Source: Conchocele bisecta (Eukaryota; Mollusca; Bivalvia; Lucinida; Thyasiridae). Taken from it: DNA of 64,000 bases. Under the pieces are notes generated by a model. That model was not told the origin of the DNA and ran no database searches. It saw only the letters and a list, made by a program, of their open reading frames with translations. The DNA is taken from assembly GCA_029237695.1 (NCBI GenBank), contig CM055279.1:20339919-20403918 (forward strand), read 5' to 3'. The translations under genes and the position numbers were made by a program. Positions 32,647 through 44,462 of this stretch are shown piece by piece. The first letter of the stretch is position 1, and each line of letters starts with the position of its first letter.

Positions 32647-32815
32647 ATAGGAATGAATGGCCATTTTGTGGAATGTATCCGGGGTATAAACGATGGAAAA
32701 AGTTCGCGGGTAATACTGGACAATTGCCCGTGAGTCCTCGTCTCATAAGTCCCGCGACTTTCCAAGGTTTGATATCCCCGATAAATTCCTCAAAAAAGGG
32801 CCATTCATTCCTTAT
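32647..32815. mobile_element. Foldback element family M4
   Basis: 'aggaatgaatggcc' pairs with 'ggccattcattcct', and 'ggaaaaagttcgcgggtaat' with 'cccgcgactttcc'. The copy at 43461-43587 has the same arms and a shorter centre. The 123-codon frame across this region is arm translation. Confidence 0.65.
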
Positions 32816-33089
32816 AATTCGAGCATTTGAAATAAATTCATCAAGAATATGTGTTTATTTTCCGTTTCTTTAAGAATTATTTTTAAGCAGTGCCTGACGG
32901 TTACGGAATTATTCGGCATTGAGTTTTTACTGGATATAATTTCTTGACAGAGAACTTGCATACGCCAAACATTGTATTAGCTTAACTACCTCACTATACC
33001 CCCAGTTACCTATGTAAACAGTGGGTATGAAGAGGGTATCCGCGATATTGTACAGTGTTTCTTGTCAAAAAGTTCCGGTTTAATACTTA

Positions 33090-34745
33090 CAAAGTGTTGA
33101 CGTTGCGTATCTCCACCTTGGAGTTTTTCCGTTAGTTTGCGTTCAAACCGTGAGTCTCAACGTGTAATACGTTTTCGGCATGCGTTGCGTTTGCCACTCT
33201 TAGCGCATGCCGCGAAAGTCGAGACAAACCGTGTTCAAACCATTGTGTTTCAAAAGCGTGTAACCGTGTACAACGTTTGTAAACGTATAACAACGGTTTG
33301 TTAAACAACGTATTGAGTTTCAAAAGCCGTGTAAATACGTGACAACGGTTGTCAAACGTCTACAACTGTTGTAAGCGATACAACGCTGAAGGAAAACCCT
33401 TTAAACGATTTAAAGAACGCTTTCTTACACGAACGTTACACGCTTCACATGTACACAGCACCGTACAGATAAACCAGTGTTATAACGTTATAACACGTTT
33501 CCACACGGGTTTTAAAAACAAGCATTACACGTATTGGAACCAACCTTGTAACGCTTAAATGCGCATGCTCCTGATCGTTCATCTGTGGTGAAAATATATA
33601 CTTCTAGAATCACTGCAGGGCTTCTAACATTTTCAGTTTTTTCCGGTTCTGGACCGATTTTTGACTCCAGACCGATTAAATTTTGAAAACTAGTCTAAAA
33701 ATCGGTCCGAGAAAAATTGCCAGTCGGTCTGCTATTTCGCTATAAAACCTTGGTTATTACTCGTTTTGACCACCACGTAATTTATGACACATATCCGCGG
33801 GGGCGCATATCCCGTGTTAAACCAGTGTGCATCTCGCTGTGTATTCAGTTTCTCCAAATATCGATTAATCTTAGACACACGCTTGGGACAGGGTGTAATC
33901 GTATTAGTGCTTGAAATTGACTGGCTCAGCGTAAAAGATAAGACGAAGTTCCTAGACTCGCCATTTCTGATGATTTAAAATAACATTAAAGAACCATGCA
34001 CTGTTTTTATCTGTGTTGTCTAATTTTCACCCCAAGTAACTGACACGGACTATCGGCCCTGGCTATTCCATATTAAGTTTAGGAACTGTTACATAACTGC
34101 TTGTTATTAGGCGTCATTTTTGTGTAAATAAAGATTGTACAAAGGAATACCGCAGATCCTGAATGAGCCGGCTCACGTGAACTACAATTCACAAACATTT
34201 TTGATAAACACAGTTACATCTGTCGTGTTAAAAGCGTGACTCATTAGTCATCAGTGATTAGGGATCAATTTGAAGCTAAATCACAAAACCGCCAATGTAA
34301 ACATTGAACTCGATCTGAGGGTCTGATTCTGCGATATTTTAAAAGGGACGAAACTAGGACTGCCGTTCGAAGAAATCGGGGCCTAACCTGTATTTGTTTT
34401 AAAAACGTTGAACCGTTGTACACTTTCAACGCTTTCAATATAGCACACGCTTGCCAGGTAATGCGTTGTACACGTTACAACTCATTCACATCGCTACATA
34501 ATGTATACGCCAAAGCCGTGTTATACGCCTTGAATCTAAACGTATTACACGCTTTAAAACAAACGGTTTTGACAATGTGTATTACACGTGGTACGAACCG
34601 TATTATAATACGTTTAAACAACGGATACAACGCTTTTTAAACAAATCTGTTTAGACAATGTGTGATTACACGTTGTACGAACCGTATTAACTTTAACAAC
34701 GTATACAACGGCTTACAGCAAACGTTGCGTTTCGCGTTGCGTTTC
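33090..34745. repeat. Two clusters of degenerate acaacg/cgttgt motifs
   Basis: 33100-33560 and 34380-34745 are rich in variants of 'gtgtaatacgttt', 'acaacgttt' and 'cgtgtaacaacg' on both strands. The section between (33570-34370) lacks them. They may be the two ends of one old element, but I could not align them as a clean inverted repeat. Confidence 0.45.
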
Positions 34746-36189
34746 GAGTTGGAGTTTGGAAGTTGTTGTCTATGGTTGAACAAAAACGAGACTGCACTGT
34801 AATGGCGGATCAAATATGTCCATATGGGAGTGACTATTTTCGATCAATAACTTATTTTTGTAAGCGATTGTAATGTGTATTTTGAATATTTTATATTATT
34901 AAAATGTTATGCTTATCAATACCCCTTTAAGTAAAATTGTATATTTTTAAATGTATTGAATGATCTCATTCATATCATGAATCGCATGAAATAAGTATAA
35001 ATTAATCCAGCTATATTGAGGCAAATTCACACAGCCCTTAAAACATAGAGCTTGAGTAAAAACAATAGTAATCGTAAATTATTCAAAAGTAATAATCGCT
35101 ATTAAACATAAAAACATATGTAAGCATATTATTAAAACAGTAGATGCTACCTTTGTTTTCAATATGTGATACTTTTATAGACAAATGTTTTTTTTTCATT
35201 CCGTCCCGCGTACGGATATTCTTCTGTCACACAAAGCGCCCTTTTTCAGTCATAATTTTGACCTGTGCATAGAACCGTACAAGTTTTAAACAACGCTCTA
35301 ATTCCGTCCAATTCAAATGTCTCTGCAGAATGTTCAGACTAACTACATAAGTAATGCTGCTAAATTAATGTTATGGCTGGAACATGTCATCACTAAAAGA
35401 AGAAACCACAGTCGTCATTATTGAAAAATAAGATTTACCAGAACCACATGGGGCCCGCCATTCAATTCCATTGTAAACAAATAGAACCGTGATCCCATTC
35501 CGCTGAGAGCCCCGCCGCATAGTGAAACGGTGTGCATAATCATGATATCTGTTCCCCAATAATTGAAATCGGTATTGAAATTTCTCGTAAAAAAACCTAC
35601 GAAAGTCATACAAAATAACGATGTATATTTAACATTGGATACGCGTAAACTGTTATACTCTCTTCTTCGGAACGTCAGTTGTCGTCGATAGCGATTTGTA
35701 CTGATCTGGTCTTAATTTATTGTCAACTTTCAACGCCATTTACAGAAATAATATGACTAAATTTTTGAAATAAATAACGGCAAATTACGATGCCTCTGCT
35801 CTAAAATATTTGTCAACTTGCGGCACGTAATTTAAGGAAATCGATTATATTTAAGGCTACATCTGTAACTAATTACGAATTTATTAAGGTCTTTGGTTAC
35901 AACCCGACACATTACACAGATCTAGTTGTAAATACACGTCGCTTTGTGTGGGAAAAAATCAATAATGCGCAATCTGTGGACGAGGTGTTGATCTAGTACC
36001 ACACAGCAGTGTACCCTGTATGCAATGTTTTGAATTGACGTGTTTTTTATGTGTGCCCGCAACACCCTCAGCTGTCGGAGACAACATGACAATTACAAAT
36101 ACGGTCGATTATACACAGATCTATTAGACTGCTGTTATTTAAAAAAAAAGTAGTTCAGTAGCACCTTCGCCGATATTGTTTTAGAAATC
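34746..36189. other. AT-rich DNA, no supported gene
   Basis: An 80-codon minus frame at 35371-35613 contains GSGKS but no other nucleotide-binding features. Nothing else seen. Confidence 0.4.
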
Positions 36190-36400
36190 AAGTAATAGAT
36201 TTCCGTAAATGGTGTTGAAAAGTTACAAAATCTATCACCGTATTTAGTTGTGCCGAATATTTTTTTTAAAAAATCGTATTTATTTTCCGTAAATGGTGTT
36301 GAAAATTGACATACAAAATAATAATAGCCTCATTTTCTCCATTATTCGTTTAGAAAAATCACCAATATTTACTGTAAATGGTGTTGACACAAATGCAGCG
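36190..36400 (+). repeat. Degenerate tandem repeat, about 85-90 bp unit
   Basis: 'ccgtaaatggtgttgaaaa' or close variants recurs at about 36200, 36290 and 36371, each followed by a purine/T-rich segment. Confidence 0.55.
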
Positions 36401-37305
36401 TTTCACCGGAATTTGTTGTGATCAGATGGAGAACGAATAATTATTTTCAAATTAAATAAAAAAAAGGTTTATGTACTTAACTTAAAAAAACAGTAACAAA
36501 CGTCTGTGAATATATTACTGAAAGACAGACGACTGTTCTATCGTTGTTAAGTTTTCAATCAAATTTATAGCATTTTTATTAAAATCAAAAAATTTGGTGA
36601 AAATATTAAAATCACATAAAATAAATATATGTGAGAAAAACAAATATACCAAGTCGAGTTTTGAACCCCGACCCTTTCGGGAATCGTAATTATTTAAATG
36701 ATTTGCAACGTCCATCTACAACGATACCTGTTACAGACATACGCTATTGAAAACAACAGTAATTAGTAACCTATAAAATGAACAAAGTAAATATCATTAT
36801 AATAACACAAGAGATTGATTAAAACTATAAATACTAATAAAACAAACACAATCCGCGCTGGCTCGTATATAAAAATAGTTGATTGATATTGAATATCTCC
36901 CTGCCGAAAGTAGTTCACTGATTTTATTAATTGTCACAATAAGACTTGTATGCGTAATGGTGCTACAGACAATCAAATGTTTAGGGAATGTGTAAATATT
37001 TTTGTGAGGATTAATTGTTTGAATGAACGTGAATACTTTTCTATATTTCATAAAATGTTACTCTTGCAATGTAATAGAGGCGCAGTATTAATTCATTCAA
37101 AACCACAGACCTGTAAGTGGTATTGGCAAACATGTAGATACAGATGAGCTGGCTCGTGACATGAATACAACTACCCTCCTACTTATCATATTAGATATAT
37201 GAATGTACATTGTTGAGCTAGTGAATTTAGTGCCATAATGTAAAGGTAACAGTTTTTACACTTACATGTCCGTATCATTAACGTTGATCAATCTCTGCAG
37301 GATAC

Positions 37306-37514
37306 TTAACCCTTACTACGCTGAATTAATTTTGTCGTTGCTGAAAGTAATTTAATTTTACATATTTCCTCGATGAAAAACCTTTTTTTGACAGCACATG
37401 AATAATCGTCTCACTTCTCATGGTCTGCAAAACAGTTTATTTTTGGTATGAATAAGGCAAAAATGAAAAACAAGCAGATGACAATTTTCGTCACTCTCGC
37501 GAAGTGAGGGTTAA
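37306..37514. mobile_element. piggyBac-like TTAA MITE, diverged copy
   Basis: TTAACCCTTACTACGCTGAA at the left and GTGAGGGTTAA at the right, with 'gacagcacatgaat' in the interior. Heavily mutated relative to 62886-63100. Confidence 0.6.
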
Positions 37515-38133
37515 TATATGTTACTTCTATGTGAAAACAAGTGAACCTTGATATGGTTCAGAAACAAATTACCGCACTAGACCATATATTCAGACACAAT
37601 TTATTCTAGAAACTCATATAACAAGTGTCCCAATATTTAGGGTTTAGAAGGGTGGTTACTAGGCTTTTCACAATGACACTGTATTTGGATACAATTTTGT
37701 TTTGGAAACCCCTAATAAACTCCAAATCATAATGGTGTTCAAATATATATGCAGGTAAACACAGAGAAAAGATGCTGTGAAAATGTGGCAAAGTCACAAT
37801 ATATGACAATAGAGGCATGGTCAGTAAAGTTGAACCCGACGGAGAACACTCCTGGAAATATTGACAATCATTGGTTCTTCCTTTTTTATAGGGGTTTCCC
37901 CAAAACAAATGGTGTCCAAATATTTGGGTCTTTATGTAGGTGGTATGTGTGTATGTGAACTCAAAGCTGATACTGGTTTCTGTTTAATAAGTTTCAATTT
38001 ATCTTTGCCTAAATTAAAGGCACAGACTGCTAACGCTACGAGATACTTGTAATTGTAATGGTATATGTGAACTTGAGTATACCGAAATGACTGGGCTTAG
38101 AAACAAATTAAGTTTATTCCTTTACCCTGGAGA
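37515..38133. other. Dispersed inverted-repeat DNA
   Basis: 37620-37740 and 37860-37945 carry related blocks ('tttggaaacccctaataa' and 'ataggggtttccccaaaac') in opposite orientation. A piece recurs near 63475-63515. No gene. Confidence 0.4.
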
Positions 38134-38316
38134 TTAATTACTATGTGTACGAGGGTGGATGAGTTTCCATTTCTGGATATACAGAAGTTGCTCTTCAACA
38201 GAAGCGTCTGACGATGCTGCGACTACGTAGTCCCGATCGATGTTCGACATCACCCGCGGTATTCTCCGAGACAAACTAAGGTAATCAATTTGTATCATTG
38301 TGACTATGGTAACCAA
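38134..38316 (-). CDS. Candidate terminal exon, unrecognised
   Basis: An open frame of 60 codons whose C-terminal two thirds (MSNIDRDYVVAASSDASVEE, then QLLYIQKWKL) has unbiased, protein-like composition. It ends at a stop followed about 20 nt later by AATAAA (38118-38113 on the minus strand). A 'ccttag' lies at about 38280 and could be an acceptor, but the polypyrimidine tract is poor. No homology recognised; it could be chance. Confidence 0.3.
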   Translation of the reverse strand: MVTIVTMIQIDYLSLSRRIPRVMSNIDRDYVVAASSDASVEEQLLYIQKWKLIHPRTHSN

Positions 38317-38479
38317 GTGTACATTGTTGACCGTGGCTTACTTTTATAATACCACGGTATAGACCATTCTTATAAATATGAAACAAACAGGAACAAGTCA
38401 ACTACTTCCTGGGGCCTCCTTGGGAATATTAGATTGCCTGGTTTTGTTTGAGGGCACGTTGCTTTCAATAAACCATTTC

Positions 38480-38720
38480 CCCCTTAGTAACTGAACGGAT
38501 TTTGATATGGTAATTTTGCAACTAATTGCAAACCGTCACAAAATGGTTTCTGAAATGTTTTCATTTATGAAAAGGGGTATGTTCTGTCTCAAAAATATGA
38601 AAATTACTTCAAAAAGTGAGATCCGATGAACGGCTCGTTTACGAGCCGGCTCCATCTGGATTCTGCACCTGTTTTTGTATAACCGCTGTAGCGGGCTTTT
38701 TCGTGTTCAAAGGTTTAATT
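38480..38720 (+). repeat. Hairpin repeat H2 with indels
   Basis: Matches the 29000-29165 and 52375-52560 copies in order ('gattttgatatgg', 'gagccggctcc', 'ggattctgcacctgttt') but carries many one-base insertions and deletions. This is the first sign of the noisy stretch that runs to about 46.6 kb. Confidence 0.6.
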
Positions 38721-39224
38721 GAACATTTTCTTGTGCAAAGTTCTAAAGTGAAGGATGCATCAGAAGGGTTCATAAACTCGTTTATAAGACAGGTACGTTA
38801 AAACTTAGTATTCCGATGGATATATTATAGTATTCGTCTTTTGGGCGGCCGTAACATACGGGATAAATAATTGGCTCCGTATGTTATTACTGTGACATTA
38901 AATCAGATTGAGTTGAAACTTCATATGGTTGTTTTATCATCATCATCCATATGTACATTTCATAGCTCTACCCATGTGACTTCATGCCCAATTCAAGCTA
39001 AATGAAAGTAAAATTTTGGCACATGTCCTGAATTTGCTTTTTGTTGATCGGCGCCCAGGCGATGAACAGGGTTATATGTTAAACCTCTGCTCTCTTCCTC
39101 CAGTGACTTTGGGTGGCTGTCTACTCAAATGCTAACTAAGGTCAGATAGACCCTACGGGTTGGTCCCATATAAAAATCATCCCGCCTGCCAATGTTGTTG
39201 AATAACCGGGTATTCCTCTGCATG

Positions 39225-41303
39225 TTTTTAGCTCCACCTGAGCAAAGCTCATGTGAGCTATTGTTAACAGCAATGTGTCCCGTCGTCTCCGTCGTCCGTC
39301 CCGGGAAACATTTTCAAACTGGCTTCTCCTATAACCATGGCCTATGGTCACCAAACTTCATGGTCATGGTCCTTAGGTAGGGGGATACAAAATTGTAAAA
39401 TGAGACGTCATTACGTAATCCAGAGAGCCTGGCCTTCTAAAAACAGCACACATTCTTAAAAAATCTTCTCGCAAGAAACCCGCCAACCGGATTTCGACAA
39501 AACTTGGTATGGATGATCAATGTACATCGCTCTTTCAAAGTTTGTTTAAAATGGTGACCCTGGGTTTAAAATGGCGTGGCCTGTGGGGTCAAATTGGGTC
39601 AAATATGGTCTTTTCATATATCAATTCGGAAGAACAATGAGGCTATCACTCTTGGTTGCAATTTTTTTTCGCAATCGGATTGTTAAGTCATCCCAACATT
39701 GCCGCCGAAGGTCAAAAGTCCGTTCTTTTATTAGAGATTTCAAAAATTCATACTTGCACATGAACCGTTGTCCCAAGGTAGCCAAACTTAAAAATTATGG
39801 TCCATGGGGGAAGCCTTTTTTCAGATTTGGTTAAAAATGGAGGTCATCGCTAAACCAACAGGCCCGTCCGTCTAAAAATAAGCATAAATTCTAAAAAATC
39901 TCTTCTCATGAACCGCATCCGGATTTCGCGAAACCTGGTAGGAATGATCGATGTACATTGCTCTTTCAAAGTTGTTGTTTAAAATGGTGACCGGCCCGGG
40001 GTCGAGACAAAAAATGTCATGTCCCGGGGGCAAAATTGGGGTCAAATTTATTTTTGACCGAATAATGGTCCCATGTCATATATCCAAATTGAAGGTATCA
40101 ATGAAGGCGATCACTCTGGTGCATATTCTGTCGAAATTGGATTGTTTTATTCATCCAAGATGCCACTGAAAGGTCAAAAGGTCCTTTTCTTTTATTTAAG
40201 AATATCAAAATTCTTCTTCACATGACCGCGTTGGCCCATGGTACCAAACTTAAAAAGTTATGGTCAATGGTGAATGGCCTATTCCGATTTGTTAAAATGG
40301 AGGTCCATCGCTAATCCAAGATGGCCGCCGTCTATAAATAGCATAAATTTATTAAAAATCTTTCTTCTCATGAACCGCTATCCGGATTTCGAATTTCGAC
40401 CGAAACTTGGTAGGAATGATCGATGTACATTGCTCTTATGTCAGAGTTTTGTTAAAATGTGACCCGGGTCAAAAAATGGGCTGGGGCCAGTGGGGTCAAA
40501 TTGGTCAAATTTATTTTTGACTCTGAATATGGTCATGTCATATGATTCAAATTGAAGTGTTCAATGGAGCGATCACAACTGGTGCATTTTCTGTCGAAAT
40601 GGGATTGTTATTCATCCAAATGGCCCGCCGAAAGGTTCAAAATGTCGTTCTTTTAATTTAGAGAGTTCAAAAGTTCTTTCATCACAAATAAACCGCTTGG
40701 CCCATGAAGCCTAACTTAAAAGTTATGGTCCATGTGTGAAGCCTTTTTTTTCCGATTGTTAAAATGGAGGTCATCGCTAATCCAAGATGGCCGCCTTCTA
40801 AAAATAGCATAAAAATTCTTAAAAAATCTTCTTCTCATAACCGCTAGCCGATTTCGACGAAACTTGGTAGAAATGATCGATTTAAATTGCCTCTTTGAAA
40901 GTTGTATAAAATGGTGACCCCTGGGACCAAAAATGGGCGAGTGCCCGTGAGGTCAAATTGGGTCTAATTTTAATTTTATAACTGAATATGGTTCATGTCA
41001 TATGATCAATTGAAGAATCAAAGAGGCAATATTTTGTCGGAATCGTAAGATTATGTCATCTCATGATGGCCACCAAAAGGTCCCATTTATTTCAAGGATT
41101 TTAACCGGTCTTTTCTCAGGAACCACATGGCCTGATTCTGGTGAAGCATTTTCAATTTGGTAAAATGAGAGTACAACGCTTAACTCCAAGATGACCGCCC
41201 ATCTAAAAATAGCATTTTTTTTTAAAACACATGAACTCAACTGTCATATTCTCCTCTGGTGTTCATAGGATCAGGTGATCGAATTTATGGCCATCATGGC
41301 CCT
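39225..41303 (+). mobile_element. HINE/Helentron-like repeat with about 450-bp tandem units
   Basis: Starts TTTTTAGCTCCACCTGAGC and ends with hairpin GGCCATCATGGCC plus 'ctctgttt'. Inside, the block 'tcttctcatgaaccgc', 'cggatttcgacgaaacttgg', 'gatcgatgtacattgctctt' recurs about every 450 bp (near 39465, 39900, 40365 and 40835). No Rep/helicase. The same structure occurs at 54995-56163 and, truncated, at 2468-2865. The text is rich in single-base indels. Confidence 0.65.
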
Positions 41304-42151
41304 CTGTTTGATTTTACTAATGGTATTCCGTAAGTGCATGTGCATTTCATGCAGCCATATGGGCAGTGCGGTTGCTGGCTCGAGCTTGGGAAAATCCATA
41401 ACAATCGTCTACAGAGACGGTAAGGCCTTATCCGATTTTTTAAAGACCGTAACGGTGCTCATAGGGACCCAACACACCCTTAGGAGCCTAAGAAGGTCTT
41501 GTACAGGAACCCATACTGGCCCCGCATAACCTCTACGGGTCAAAATCGTAGGAACACATGTCTGAAGGTGTGCAATGCTTAAAAATGTTGCGGCCCTGCA
41601 CGGCCATGCCAAACTGTTTACCCACGGGCCTCAGGGTTTCCGCAATTTACCAGGCCCGTAAACTGGCCCTGGAGCTTCAATGTCCAGGCATAATTCGCTT
41701 CGACCTCTTGCAGTCGATAAAGTGTAGCTCATAATTCATGACGGGGAGTTTCATTGACGCTGAATGGTGATCTGTAGGACCCTGACAGACGCTTTTGTTC
41801 AATGCTCCATTTTTGAACTTGGCTATGCCCGCCTCCATGTAAAACGACAATCATTTGGTTTAAAGGAATCGAAATGTTTCGCCGTTGTGGGGCAAACCAA
41901 CCCACCACAAACCTATTGGCATTCATTATTTTCCAAACCTGAACAAACAAACACTAAAAATAATGTTCCCCGACTCAATAGTGAACCGTGTAAGCCCAGA
42001 TCATGACTGCGTGGATGCGTAGGCTGATCTGGTCTACAACTGGTTCGCAGTCCTCAATAAAGCCCGCCTCATTTTGTCAGTGCGATAAAAATATGTTTGT
42101 CTTTGCTACTATGTATGTCCAATTTATATTAGTGATTGACGACAGATAATT
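41304..42151. other. GC-richer unassigned block
   Basis: About 41300-41730 is visibly richer in G+C than its surroundings and has frames on both strands, including 84 codons at 41275-41529 plus with a GTAAGG at 41418. None is long or recognised. An inverted H1 copy lies at 41998-42035. If the local sequence has indel errors, coding frames here would be broken. Confidence 0.35.
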
Positions 42152-42276
42152 ATGGTAAAGGAAGATCAGCCTTTACTAGACGATCCGAACAAAACGGTGA
42201 AATATAATGATCTTGATCTGACCAGCCTGGATTCCATCTACAAGGGTTTGTATTCCGATTATTTTGAGATTTCCGA
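42152..42276 (+). CDS. Candidate N-terminal coding exon, cut by MITE M1
   Basis: ATG opens a frame beginning MVKEDQPLLDDPNKTVKY, followed by DLDLTSLDSIYKGLYSDYFE. It is acidic, not repetitive, and has a dileucine-type EDQPLL motif often seen at membrane-protein N termini. At 42277 the sequence changes abruptly to the end of an M1 MITE (GCTCCAGATAAG), with no donor before it. So it looks like an exon disrupted by insertion, or a gene fragment. No family recognised. Confidence 0.35.
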
Positions 42277-42605
42277 GCTCCAGATAAGCGGCTATTTGCG
42301 TATATACCCAATTAAAATAAAAACAATAAACAGACCACAAATATAGCATATTTTCTTAAGTTGTCCATGAAAACACATCTTTTATTTCTTTAGAATTATC
42401 TCCCAAGAAGACAATTCTAATGAAATATCCAAGATGTGTTTTCATTTAAAAGCAAACTATTCAATAAGTGCGGTCTGCTGATGTGTAAACAGTAGTGTGG
42501 TTGAATACGGTATCGAACCCATTCGCCGTGCCTTAAATGACCTTAGCGGTTGATAGGCTGTTAAAAAAACTCCAGCCACAAACAAAAACAAAAAAAACAG
42601 GAGAA
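42277..42605 (+). mobile_element. Truncated MITE M1 followed by a SINE tail
   Basis: 42277-42495 is M1, left end to 'gtctgctgatgtgtaaac'. 42510-42605 is a SINE-type 3' end ('gaacccattcgccgtgcctt', 'gaccttagcggttgatag', then a (caaaaa)n tail) also found at 59570-59720. Confidence 0.6.
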
Positions 42606-43460
42606 GGAATGGATATGTGCCTTATTTGTTTGGAATCATTGTTTTGAATTCACACACAGTAAGTCTATAACTTTTGAAATACATATTTGCATATTCTTAT
42701 ATTATATATATACCAACTACCAACTATAATATACCAACTATATATACCAACCACTCAAATTTTTCAAATCTTTAGTCCAACTAGTTATCAGTTTTTTTGC
42801 TTCTCCGTGAAAAAAAGTTTTGCAATGCTCAGACCGAGTTTTTGCGCCCAAGCCCTCGATATAGGTGCATTTCTGTATGTCTATATTGAACCCAAATAAG
42901 TCCGTCATCATACTTTCAGTCCATTCATTATCACATTTATAAGTCCTGCAAATACCTCAATCAATCTATCCACTGTACCAATAGTAGGTTAATTATAGCA
43001 TGAACAACTACAGCCAGAAGGGCAGTAACTCTGTCAAGCATGCAGATATAGAAGATTGATTCCCTGTATCATGTGTATTGGTGTGAAATTAATAATCTTG
43101 ATCTGGGACACCAATTGACTCTGCTGCTTTTCATTATCCCCTTGCCGATAAGCAAGAAGGATAAATGCCATTAGTCCTATGTAAGTGCGTACATAAAACG
43201 TTACATTCAATGTTGTCATATGTTAGTAACACCTTTCACTGTTTCGATAACTTAAAATTCCATCACAAAAATATTTTACAGCAATTCCCTAACAAATTGA
43301 TTCGCCGCCGTAGCAATTCCTTCTGTCAAAAATTTAAATATCCCAGTAAACTCCCATGCCGAACTACTTTTTCCGTAACCATGAGGCCCAGTTAAAATAA
43401 TTCTAAGAAAACGGAAAATAAACACATTTTCTTGATGAATTTATTTCTAAATACGGAATT
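42606..43460. other. No gene seen
   Basis: AT-rich, with a short 'ataccaactata' repeat near 42710-42750. No supported feature. Confidence 0.4.
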
Positions 43461-43587
43461 ATAAGAAATGAATGGCCTTTTTGTGGATTTATCGGGGAAT
43501 ATAAACTTTGAAAAGTCGCGGTAATACCCGCACTTTTCCAAGTTTATATTCCCCGATAAATTCACAAAAAGGCCATTCATCCTATAA
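43461..43587. mobile_element. Foldback element M4, second copy
   Basis: 'aatgaatggcctttttgtg' pairs with 'cacaaaaaggccattcat'; the centre is 'tcgcggtaatacccgc'. Related to 32647-32815. Confidence 0.8.
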
Positions 43588-44462
43588 TGAACCACTCTTT
43601 CACTAATTTGTATCCCCCGCGCTTCCTCGTGGGATACTATGGATTTGACAGCGCGTGCCTGCGTGCCGAGTCCCCCGCCGCAGACGACTTCTTGTTCCCC
43701 GGAGCAATAACTCCGAACACCCACTGTTTGAATATTTTCATGAAACTTCACACATGCCTAGACCACGACCCGGAAGGTGAGTGCGCATATGAATGACACT
43801 CGTGCATAGCTAATTTTTTAGTATCTCCCTTTTTGTTTCTCGCACGATATTCGTGTTCCGGAGTATAACTGCCACCACCCTTTGGAATATTTTCATGAAA
43901 CATCACGACATGCATAGACCACGACCCGAAGGTGTGTCGCGCACAAAATTCAACTCTGTGCATAGCTAATTTTTTAATTAGCTCCCTTTTTGTTTCGCAC
44001 ACTGATTGACTCATAACTCGACGCACCCTTTGGAATATTTTTATTAAACTTCACACATTCAATTAGACCACAAACCGTCGACGAACGACACTTCTTGTCC
44101 GGAGCATAACTCACCACACTTTTGAAAAATAATTTTCATGAAACCTCACACATGGCATAGACCACTACCCCGGAGGTGTGTCGCACACAAGATGACAACT
44201 CTTGCATAGCTAATTTTTTTTAGTTATCTTGCCCTTTTTTTGTTTTGCGCACTCCTACAAACGTGGACAATAATGCATGAAGACCTTTTCCCTCGTCCTG
44301 CTCTGTACACCTTTTCTTTTCTCGTGTAATCAGGTACACCCTTGCACCTGTAGAGAGAACAATAGAAACTGGAGAACCCTTCACCGGTGCATATGTGCTA
44401 GCATGTGCAAATGTCCCAGTGTGACCATCTTGACCATTCTTTACCACTCTGACCACAGGTAA

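Noticed and set aside
35371..35613. Possible P-loop (GSGKS) protein
   Set aside because: A five-residue match alone; no Walker B, no context, and the frame is short.
41275..41529. 84-codon plus-strand frame as a membrane-protein exon
   Set aside because: Begins inside the 3' end of a HINE-like repeat and lies in the indel-rich stretch; kept only as an unassigned GC-richer block.
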